From NCBI GenBank assembly GCA_022567015.1, contig JADFHR010000086.1:1-11729 (forward strand): a stretch of DNA of 11,729 nt, given 5' to 3'. Each line of letters starts with the position of its first letter. Positions within the stretch are counted from its first letter, which is position 1. The position numbers and the translations under genes were made by a program. The notes below the pieces were generated by a model. The model ran no database searches, was not told the origin of the DNA, and saw only the letters and a program-made list of their open reading frames with translations. Shown piece by piece: positions 1 to 5,795 of the stretch. This DNA is from Pseudomonadota bacterium (GTDB lineage Bacteria; Pseudomonadota; Alphaproteobacteria; Rhodospirillales; 2-02-FULL-58-16).

Positions 1-32
1 GCGAATCCTTGTAAAGGAAGGGGCTTCGGCGG

Positions 33-108
33 GTCCCCATCGTCTAGTGGCCTAGGACATCGGCCTCTCACGCCGAAAACGGGGGTTCGAGTCCCCCTGG
101 GGACGCCA
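33..108 (+). tRNA. tRNA-Glu (anticodon CTC)
   Basis: The sequence folds as a complete cloverleaf. The acceptor arm pairs GTCCCCA at 33-39 with TGGGGAC at 98-104, followed by discriminator G105 and an encoded CCA at 106-108. The anticodon stem TCGGC/GCCGA (60-64 with 72-76) encloses the loop CTCTCAC, placing anticodon CTC at 67-69, which reads GAG (Glu). The T arm has GGGGG-TTCGAGT-CCCCC. No other tRNA is visible next to it. The 32 bases before it hold only a small perfect hairpin (TCCTT-GTA-AAGGA, 6-18) without a T tract, and I cannot assign a promoter. Confidence 0.97.
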
Positions 109-139
109 GTCTTTTCAATGGGTTGGATGGTCAGGCGCC

Positions 140-176
140 GGGCTTTCAAACTTCCGGGCCGGGGGCTTTCAAACTT
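140..176. repeat. 14-bp direct repeat at the 3' end of the VTT gene
   Basis: GGGCTTTCAAACTT occurs twice without mismatch, at 140-153 and 163-176, with a 23-base period. The second copy overlaps the last codons and stop (169-171 on the minus strand) of the leftward membrane-protein gene; the first lies just outside it. It looks like a small local tandem duplication of the gene's tail. I see no hairpin with a T tract here, so I do not call it a terminator. Confidence 0.7.
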
Positions 177-924
177 TTGCGCTGCCCCTGTTCCCTTTCT
201 TGTGCCGGCTCCGCCACCGGACCCAGACCAGCCGGACGACAACCGGCAGCAAGGTGAGAGCGCCGAGCGCCAAAACGGCGACCGTCATGCGCTGGGTTTC
301 CCCCGAGGTCATCTCGCCGCCGAAGTGCGCCAGCAGGAAGCTCGCTGGAACGATCCCCGCCAATGTCGCCACGGCGAAGCGCCATGGCGCCAAGGGCGTC
401 AAGCCGGCGGCGTAGCTCACCAGGTCAAAGGAGATGAAGGGCAGAAGGCGCGTCACGAACACGATTCCCATCAAGGCGTTCTGCGAGCCGAGCAAGCCCA
501 TGTTCAGGCGTTCGCCGAACCACCTGCGCAGCACCTCATGGCCCAGCAACCGGGCGATGCCAAAGGCGACGAGCGCCCCGGTCTCGGCGCCGACGACGAC
601 GTAGGCCGTTCCCCAGGCGTGGCCGTAGGCGGCGCCCGCCGCCAGGGCGATCGGCGCACTCGGGACGGGGCTCAATACGATGGCGACGGCGATCAGGACG
701 ATCACCGCCAGCGGTCCCCAAAAGCCGAGCGCCTGGATACGGTCCTCCAATCCGGCCCGATCCAGAAGGGCGTCCAGCGCGCCCGTTTCCGAGAGCAGCC
801 AATACGCGGCCGTCAACGCGATAACGATCGAAATGCCGGCGACGAGCTTGCCCCATGCCAAGCCGCCGCCAGGCCGCCCTGTCGATTGTCCCGCCGGGGC
901 CGTCGAGGGTGTTTCCGTGCTCAT
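169..924 (-). CDS. TVP38/TMEM64 family (VTT/DedA-like) inner-membrane protein
   Basis: This 251-residue polytopic membrane protein has the VTT (SNARE-associated, PF09335-type) domain. Residues 1-22 are a Ser/Thr/Pro/Gly-rich cytoplasmic tail, and a hydrophobic helix follows at about 27-44. The domain core runs about 70-205. It contains the proline/glycine re-entrant motif SPVPSAPIALAAGAAYG (85-101), GAETGA and AFGIARLLG (112-128), and the second hallmark FVTRLLPFISFDLVSYAAGL (156-175). A last helix lies near 213-234 and the C-terminus is basic. Family members are thought to transport or scramble lipids or small solutes, but no substrate can be read here. I chose the ATG at 924; the frame stays open to a TTG at 999, but the added residues are low-complexity and resemble nothing. 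It is divergent from the pirin gene. Confidence 0.85.
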   Translation of the reverse strand: MSTETPSTAPAGQSTGRPGGGLAWGKLVAGISIVIALTAAYWLLSETGALDALLDRAGLEDRIQALGFWGPLAVIVLIAVAIVLSPVPSAPIALAAGAAYGHAWGTAYVVVGAETGALVAFGIARLLGHEVLRRWFGERLNMGLLGSQNALMGIVFVTRLLPFISFDLVSYAAGLTPLAPWRFAVATLAGIVPASFLLAHFGGEMTSGETQRMTVAVLALGALTLLPVVVRLVWVRWRSRHKKGNRGSAKV

Positions 925-1070
925 GATCCGCTCGCCAGGGCGATGCGCCGTGGGCGTCCGCTTGCCGGTGGAGATATTGGGCCCGCTTCCAGGCCGCAAG
1001 GGCCGGAAATCCTCAAACAGGCCCGCCGGCCGGCCCGGCGTCGTTACTATTCCGAATTCCTTCGATGAGG

Positions 1071-1118
1071 TATACCGGACGTCACAATGTTCGTGACTTC
1101 CCCAAATTATACCGAACG
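1071..1118. promoter_or_regulatory. candidate operator region upstream of the pirin gene
   Basis: This stretch between the divergent membrane-protein and pirin genes holds two kinds of repeat. TATACCGGACG (1071-1081) recurs as TATACCGAACG (1108-1118), 10 of 11 identical and 37 bases apart. Between them is an inverted repeat GTCAC-N7-GTGAC (1081-1097). The spacing and position suit a regulator-binding site, and the second TATACC-type box could double as a -10 element. I cannot match it to a named regulator and found no convincing -35 box. Confidence 0.35.
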
Positions 1119-1139
1119 CCCTCCACCGGGAGCCAGACG

Positions 1140-1838
1140 ATGATCTCGGTGCGGCGCGCGGATGACCGCGGCGTGGCGAAGCGCGGGTGGCTCGACAGCC
1201 GCCACACCTTTTCCTTCGGCGATTACCAGGACCCCGACCACATGGGCTTCGGCACCCTCAGGGTGATCAACGAGGACGTGATCCAGCCCGGCCAGGGTTT
1301 CGGTACCCATGGCCACCAGGACATGGAAATCGTCACCTATATCCTGGACGGCGCGCTGGAGCACAAGGACAGCATCGGCAACGGCTCCGTCCTCCGCCCG
1401 GGCGAGGTCCAGCGGATGTCGGCCGGCACCGGAATCGAACACAGCGAGTTCAATCCCTCGCCGACCGACCCCGTCCATCTGCTGCAGATCTGGATTCTTC
1501 CCGAACGCAAGGGCCTGGAGCCGGGCTACGAGCAAAAGAGTTTTCCGGAGGACGAGAGGCGCGGGACCCTGCGGCTCGTCGGCGCGCGCGACGGGCGCCA
1601 TGGCGCCGTCACCATCCACCAGGACGTCGACCTCTACGCGACGATCCTGGAAGACGGCGCCGACCTCACCCACGCCCTGCGCACGGGCCGCAAGGCCTGG
1701 GTCCAGGTCGCCCGCGGCGCCGTCCGGCTCAACGGGCAGCCGCTTGCCCAGGGCGACGGCGCGGCGGTCTCGGATGAAGGGACCTTGACCTTCACCGGGA
1801 TCCCGGATGCCGAGGTCCTCCTGTTCGACATGGGGTAG
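1140..1838 (+). CDS. pirin family protein (YhhW-type bicupin)
   Basis: The product has 232 residues, nearly the length of E. coli YhhW, and contains two cupin domains. The N-terminal cupin carries the family's metal site: H57 and H59 in GTHGHQDMEI, and H101 and E103 in GTGIEHSEFN. The usual opening RRADDRG...RHTFSFGDY is also present (5-29). The C-terminal cupin (about 140-230) has no metal ligands, as is normal. Pirins bind Fe or another metal; YhhW and human pirin show quercetin 2,3-dioxygenase activity in vitro, but the physiological role is usually unknown. I chose ATG 1140 because GGGAG lies at 1128-1132 just upstream and the family sequence starts there; an in-frame ATG at 1065 would add 25 unrelated residues. 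Its 3' end converges on the cupin gene, 17 bases away. Confidence 0.92.
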   Translation: MISVRRADDRGVAKRGWLDSRHTFSFGDYQDPDHMGFGTLRVINEDVIQPGQGFGTHGHQDMEIVTYILDGALEHKDSIGNGSVLRPGEVQRMSAGTGIEHSEFNPSPTDPVHLLQIWILPERKGLEPGYEQKSFPEDERRGTLRLVGARDGRHGAVTIHQDVDLYATILEDGADLTHALRTGRKAWVQVARGAVRLNGQPLAQGDGAAVSDEGTLTFTGIPDAEVLLFDMG

Positions 1839-1855
1839 GGCGGCACCAACGGGAT

Positions 1856-2230
1856 CTAGGCCGCGAACCCCCGGCCCGCTTTCCGGTATTCCTCGCGCGG
1901 CGGGCTGAAAACGTCGAGCACGGTAGCGCCCACGTCGCCGGTCCGTATGCCGTGGGACACGCCGGCAGGCGTGTGCCAGAAGTCGCCCACCCGCATCGCC
2001 ACCTCTTCATCGCCCTGGATGCGCACGCATTCGCCTTCCAGCAGCAGGCCCCATTGCTCCTCCGGGTGGCTGTGGACCTTGCCCCGCGTGTGGGGCTGGA
2101 TGCGCACCACGGACAGCATGGCCTGGTCGCCGCAAAAAATCCGCGTCGTGATGCCCGGGGCCAGCTCGCGCGCCATGCCCTGGCGTTCATCGTCGATATT
2201 GAAAACCCAAGCCTGTTTCCCTTGCGCCAT
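1856..2230 (-). CDS. small single-domain cupin protein
   Basis: This 124-residue protein is one cupin barrel. Motif 1 is at 50-61, GKVHSHPEEQWG, with likely metal ligands H53, H55 and E57 or E58 followed by the typical E-Q-W-G. Motif 2 is at 82-94, GDFWHTPAGVSHG, supplying H93. The two are joined by the strand LLLEGECVRIQGDE. Such proteins are metal-binding dioxygenase-like enzymes, isomerases or sensors, and the substrate cannot be read. ATG 2230 is preceded by a strong ribosome site (GGGAGGGA on the minus strand). The frame stays open upstream to 2416, but the extra residues are Arg/Pro/Gly-rich and look non-coding. It converges with the pirin gene; both being cupins may be coincidence. Confidence 0.88.
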   Translation of the reverse strand: MAQGKQAWVFNIDDERQGMARELAPGITTRIFCGDQAMLSVVRIQPHTRGKVHSHPEEQWGLLLEGECVRIQGDEEVAMRVGDFWHTPAGVSHGIRTGDVGATVLDVFSPPREEYRKAGRGFAA

Positions 2231-2483
2231 GAAATCCCTCCCCGGTCGGCGGCCACACCGCCGCCCCCCTTTCCTTGCGCCGTTTCGCGTTCCCGGCGCC
2301 ACGAACCTCCTGCGCAGCATCCCCCGCCGCCCGGCCGGCGTCAACGCCCTCCCTGGAACGCCGTTCGGGGGCCGGGGCGCACGGTGCCGGCGCCGGATTC
2401 TCAATTGCGAATACATGACGAAAATCGTTTTTAATTCGAATTTTAGGAGTGTTCGTTGCAGTTATATTTGCATCCGTTTTGAA
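2231..2483. other. intergenic region, first GC-rich then AT-rich, with small palindromes
   Basis: There is no credible gene here. Bases 2231-2395 are GC-rich and would encode only low-complexity Arg/Pro/Gly peptides in any open frame. From about 2397 the composition turns sharply AT-rich and stays so to about 2540, unlike the rest of the window. This part contains a perfect 10-bp palindrome AATTCGAATT (2433-2442), an imperfect one ATTCTCAATTGCGAAT (2397-2412), and a TTGCA-N7-TTGCA pair (2456-2472). It should contain the leftward promoter of the cupin gene, but I could not place its boxes. Confidence 0.6.
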
Positions 2484-2524
2484 TTGACACCTTTTGACAG
2501 ACATTGTATATTTTTATTTATATT
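2484..2524 (+). promoter_or_regulatory. tandem sigma-70-type promoter for the GNAT gene and perhaps the operon
   Basis: Two perfect -35 boxes lie ten bases apart: TTGACA at 2484-2489 and at 2494-2499. The first is followed after 17 bases by TATATT (2507-2512). The second has TTTATA (2517-2522) after 17 bases, or TATATT (2519-2524) after 19. The surrounding AT-rich DNA favours melting. Transcription would start near 2519-2531 and leave a leader of about 55-65 bases before the GTG at 2585. Because no other promoter is evident before 3175, it may also drive the TPR-to-sirtuin operon. Confidence 0.65.
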
Positions 2525-2584
2525 AATTATTATATTTTCCTGGCGTTGACTGTACCGCCCTTTCCGAACATGAGGAATCCGAAC

Positions 2585-3106
2585 GTGGCCGGCCCGTCGC
2601 CCACCCTTCGCCCGCCCCGGCACGACGACGTCGTGCCGTATACCGAATTCCTCGCCGACCCCGAGGTCGCGGTGTGGCTTGACGACAGCGCCCAGGTTCC
2701 CCTGTCGGCGGCCCGGGTCGAGGCCATCCTGTTCCGCGACGCGTGGTGCCTGTGGGCCATCGAGTGCGACGGGACCTTTGCCGGCGTGACCAGCCTGTAC
2801 CATCCCGATCTGGTCCGCGGCATCGCGCGCTACTCCATCGTCATCGGCGACCGGACGCGGTGGGGCCAGGGTCTGGGAGCGGCGGTGACCCAACAGGTGA
2901 CCGAGTACGGTTTCGCCACCCTCGGCCTGCGCAAGATCGAGGCCGACGTCCTGGAACCCGACACCGCGGCGCGCGCCATGCTCAAGCGGGCGGGATTCGC
3001 CGAGGACGGCCGCCTGCGCAAGGACGCGTGGCGCCGGGGGCAGTGGGTCGACCGGTTCCTTTTCTCACTGCTTCATGAGGAATGGCGGCAACGAAACCAG
3101 ACGTGA
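2585..3106 (+). CDS. GNAT family N-acetyltransferase (RimJ/RimL-like)
   Basis: This 173-residue protein has the layout of RimJ/RimL-type GNATs. It opens with TLRPPRHDDV (7-16), has a substrate-side strand WAIECDGTFAGVTSLY (57-72), and carries the acetyl-CoA loop RWGQGLGAAV (92-101) with its Q/R-x-x-G-x-G pattern. It closes with ARAMLKRAGFAEDGRLR (129-145) and a final strand. The family moves an acetyl group from acetyl-CoA to an amine, such as a ribosomal-protein N-terminus, a small molecule or a lysine. I prefer GTG 2585 because GAGGA (2572-2576) lies 8 bases upstream. An in-frame ATG at 2570 has no ribosome site and adds five residues. It ends 68 bases before the TPR lipoprotein and may be the first gene of that operon, which ends with a deacylase. 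Confidence 0.88.
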   Translation: MAGPSPTLRPPRHDDVVPYTEFLADPEVAVWLDDSAQVPLSAARVEAILFRDAWCLWAIECDGTFAGVTSLYHPDLVRGIARYSIVIGDRTRWGQGLGAAVTQQVTEYGFATLGLRKIEADVLEPDTAARAMLKRAGFAEDGRLRKDAWRRGQWVDRFLFSLLHEEWRQRNQT

Positions 3107-3174
3107 CCGTCCTTCGGGGCCGGCCCGTCCGGGCGCATCGTTATCCGGCCGCCAACTGGGGAGAGGTTCGTGCG

Positions 3175-5520
3175 ATGAACACTTTCAAACTGGTCCTTCT
3201 GGCCGTCGGCGCGGCGGTGGCGGTTCTGCCGGCCGCCGGCTGCGGCAACGGCGCGACCTTGAACGACGTAGCCGAGCGATGGACCACCGCCGCCGGTCCG
3301 TTGGGCGACATTGTCACGCTGTCGCGGGCGGACTCCAGGCTGGCCGAAGAAAATTACATGGAGGCGCGGCGGCTCGCACGGGAGGTTCTCTCCCGCAGCC
3401 CCGAACACACGCGGGCGCTCCTGATCGCCGCCTGGAGCGACTACAGGCTGGGCAATTTCCGCGCCGCGCAGGAAGCGTTCAACCGCCTGCAAAAACTCGA
3501 TCCACGGCACGTTGACGCGCCCATCGGCCTGGGCTGGACCAGTTTCAAACTGGGCGACCTGAAGGGCGCCGAGTCCCACTTTTTGAAAGCCAAGGCCCTT
3601 CCCACGGAGTACTTCGAGGATTGGGACATCGAAGACGGTCTCGGTTGGATTGCCTACGCAAGGGGCAACCTGGACAAGGCCGACGCCTATTTCCGATACA
3701 CGCCGCAACCCGAAATATTCAACAACAACGTCGACTGGGGATGGCAGAAGGACAGCTTGGTGGGACGCGGCATGGTCGCCCTTTCCCGCAACCAACTCGC
3801 CGACGCCCGCGACCTCTTCGCCGAGGGCGTCAGAAAGGACCCCGGGTACTTCCGCCCCTACGACGGCCTTGCCCGCAGCGCCCTCCTCGGGCGGCAATAC
3901 GAAAAGGCCCTGGGCCACGCCCTGGCCGGCCTCGACCGGGTGCGGTACGACGCGGGCCTGTCCCTGCTTCTCGAGGCCATTCTGGAGAAGCTGAACGCGC
4001 CCGAAAGAAGCGCCCGTGTCTACGCCCGACTCGTCGAACGCCAGCCGGACGTTGCCGCCTACCGCAACGGACTGGGCAACAGCCAACTGGCCCTGGGCCG
4101 CCTGAGAGACGCCGAAGCCAGCTTTGTCGCGTCCCTGAAGGCGGACCCCGGCAACCCGTCGGCGAAGGAAGGGGTGGTGCTGGCCCGCGCGCGGATGAAC
4201 AAATTCGTCATCGAGGGCTGGACCCTCTACTTCGAGGGCGACTACGAAGGCGCGCTCGCCGCGTTCCGCGCCAAGCGCTCTCCGGCGGCCCGGGCGGCCA
4301 ACCCGGCCGCCGAAACGGGCCGCGGCTGGGCGCTGCTGGCGCTCGGGCGCATCCCCGACGCGCGGAAGGCGTTCGCGGCGGCGGTGCGCATCGATCCGCA
4401 CTTCGCCGCCGCCGGGGACGGAATCGAGGCCCTGGCGAAACCCCATCTGAGACTCTACGAGCAGGCCTGGGCCCTGGCCGAGGCCGGCAGGTTCGACCGC
4501 GCCGGCCGCCAGTTCGTGCGCGCCGGGAAACACGCCCCGGCAGACTTCCGGTGGAAGATCGACGACGGCCAGGCGTGGCTGGCCTTCTACGGAAAGGATC
4601 TCAGGAAAGCGGAACGGGCGTTCAAGGACATCCTGCGCCGGTCTCCGAACGCCTACCTGTCGCGCAAGGGACTGGGCTACATCGCCCTCAAGCGCGGCCA
4701 ATACGCGGTTGCGAAGACGCACCTGCTGGCGGCGCTTACGCAATCGCCCAAACAGGTGCTGACGTCCTACACGTTTCCCGCCGTGCGTCTTCTCGCGGCG
4801 CGGCAATACAAGACCGCGCGGGCGATCCTCGAACTGGGCGAGAAGGCCTATCCCGGGTCGGCCGACATCCAGTTCCTGCTCGCCAGGGCGTACAAGGGCC
4901 TCGAGAACCATGCCAAGGCGGCGGCAAAGGCGGTGCAATCCGCGACCCTCGCGCCGGTGTACATCCATCCCGCCTTCGACGACATCGGCCTCGAGCCGGC
5001 CGCCGTCAGGGACGCCTATCTGGCCATGGCGCGCGGCCTGTTCTTTGCCGGCGACACCGAAGGAACGGGAAAACGCATCGACGCCTATTTCAAGGCCGGC
5101 GGCAAGGACCCGGAGGGATTCCGCCTCCGCGGGTTCGTATCCTTCCGTAAGGGCCGGTTCCGCGAGGCCAACGCCGACCTCAAGCTGGCGGCGTCGCACG
5201 AGCCCGAAACGCTGTCCCCGATCACCCAGGTGGTGCCCATTCCCGGTACCGACCGGCGTTGGCGGATCGTCTACAACGCGCGCTCGACCCTGGCATGGAG
5301 TCACCTGCGCCTGGGCAATGCGCCCCAGGCGGCGGCCGAGTTCCGGGAGGTCCTGAAGACCTATCCCAACTGGATCGACGCCCTGACCGGCCTGGGCTAC
5401 AGTCTGCTCTCCCTCGGCGACCGGGATGGGGCCATTCGCTCTTTCCGCCGCGCCCTGGTCATCTCACCCGCCTATCCCGACGCCTGGCAGGGCCTTGATC
5501 TGGTGAAAGCGCGCGCATGA
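3175..5520 (+). CDS. large TPR-repeat lipoprotein
   Basis: The 781-residue product starts with a lipoprotein signal peptide: one Lys at 5, a hydrophobic run 6-20, and lipobox AAG-C with Cys23 as the lipidated residue. Gly24 at +2 argues for outer-membrane retention. Nearly all the rest is TPR or TPR-like helical repeats. Clear units end in D-P or S-P turns near 110, 223, 324, 408, 491 and 765, with the usual A..LG/G..A..F pattern. Such arrays are protein-binding scaffolds in envelope complexes, exopolysaccharide machines and secretion. I see no catalytic motif. ATG 3175 follows GGGGAGAGG (3158-3166) and gives the signal peptide; an in-frame ATG at 3082 would bury it. It overlaps the PqqD-like gene by 4 bases (ATGA), so a periplasmic scaffold is co-made with cytoplasmic enzymes, which is unusual. 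Confidence 0.9.
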   Translation: MNTFKLVLLAVGAAVAVLPAAGCGNGATLNDVAERWTTAAGPLGDIVTLSRADSRLAEENYMEARRLAREVLSRSPEHTRALLIAAWSDYRLGNFRAAQEAFNRLQKLDPRHVDAPIGLGWTSFKLGDLKGAESHFLKAKALPTEYFEDWDIEDGLGWIAYARGNLDKADAYFRYTPQPEIFNNNVDWGWQKDSLVGRGMVALSRNQLADARDLFAEGVRKDPGYFRPYDGLARSALLGRQYEKALGHALAGLDRVRYDAGLSLLLEAILEKLNAPERSARVYARLVERQPDVAAYRNGLGNSQLALGRLRDAEASFVASLKADPGNPSAKEGVVLARARMNKFVIEGWTLYFEGDYEGALAAFRAKRSPAARAANPAAETGRGWALLALGRIPDARKAFAAAVRIDPHFAAAGDGIEALAKPHLRLYEQAWALAEAGRFDRAGRQFVRAGKHAPADFRWKIDDGQAWLAFYGKDLRKAERAFKDILRRSPNAYLSRKGLGYIALKRGQYAVAKTHLLAALTQSPKQVLTSYTFPAVRLLAARQYKTARAILELGEKAYPGSADIQFLLARAYKGLENHAKAAAKAVQSATLAPVYIHPAFDDIGLEPAAVRDAYLAMARGLFFAGDTEGTGKRIDAYFKAGGKDPEGFRLRGFVSFRKGRFREANADLKLAASHEPETLSPITQVVPIPGTDRRWRIVYNARSTLAWSHLRLGNAPQAAAEFREVLKTYPNWIDALTGLGYSLLSLGDRDGAIRSFRRALVISPAYPDAWQGLDLVKARA

Positions 5521-5795
5521 GCGACCGCCGGTTCATACTGAAACCGTTCATCGACCTGGAAGGCGACGGCGGCGATCCCGACGGCGTCCTGGTCGATACC
5601 CACAGCGCCACCATGTGTTCGTGCAACGAGGCGGCGTGGATACTGCTGCACGCCCTGAAACCGGGGGCCAGCGTTTCCGATCTGGTCGCCAGCCTGGTGA
5701 CGACCTTCGACGTCGCCGAGGCGGACGCCCGCTCGGACGTCATGAATTTCGTTCAACGCCTTGCCGCCATGGGGATGGTCGATGAAAACGCTTGA
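5517..5795 (+). CDS. PqqD-like protein (RiPP recognition element fold)
   Basis: The 92-residue protein matches the PqqD pattern. N-terminal strands carry DGVLVDTHSATMCSCN, the signature N37-E-A-A-W-I-L-L-H-A-L follows, and then K-P-G-A-S-V-S-D-L and helices up to FVQRLAAMGMVD (78-89), like the canonical L-N-x-T-A-...-dG-x-T-v-e-e-i pattern ending in L-x-x-x-G-L. PqqD itself binds the peptide PqqA and presents it to the radical SAM enzyme PqqE; relatives serve as peptide-binding modules in many RiPP pathways, and others occur near ATP-grasp genes or in polysaccharide loci. No radical SAM gene or short precursor gene is present here. C34 and C36 in the strand before the signature are distinctive. 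The start overlaps the preceding stop as ATGA, with GGTGAAAG at 5502-5509 as ribosome site. Confidence 0.82.
   Translation: MSDRRFILKPFIDLEGDGGDPDGVLVDTHSATMCSCNEAAWILLHALKPGASVSDLVASLVTTFDVAEADARSDVMNFVQRLAAMGMVDENA

Noticed and set aside
1..32. A small hairpin (6-18) as a terminator of an upstream gene.
   Set aside because: The stem is only five pairs with a three-base loop and no T tract follows; no coding frame enters from the left that I can support.
118..1068. A 316-codon plus-strand frame over the VTT gene.
   Set aside because: The product is Arg/Gln/Gly-rich with no hydrophobic or domain pattern, whereas the minus strand encodes a clear VTT membrane protein.
2231..2416. An N-terminal extension of the cupin protein.
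   Set aside because: The extra 62 residues are Arg/Pro/Gly-rich, and a strong ribosome site sits directly before the ATG at 2230.
3073..5304. A 743-codon open frame on the minus strand opposite the TPR gene.
   Set aside because: Long antisense frames are common in GC-rich genes. Its product has no recognisable motif, while the plus strand has a lipobox, TPR units and a good ribosome site.
5517..5795. A true PQQ biosynthesis locus because of the PqqD-like gene.
   Set aside because: No pqqA, pqqB, pqqC or pqqE candidates are present, and the neighbouring enzymes are of different families.
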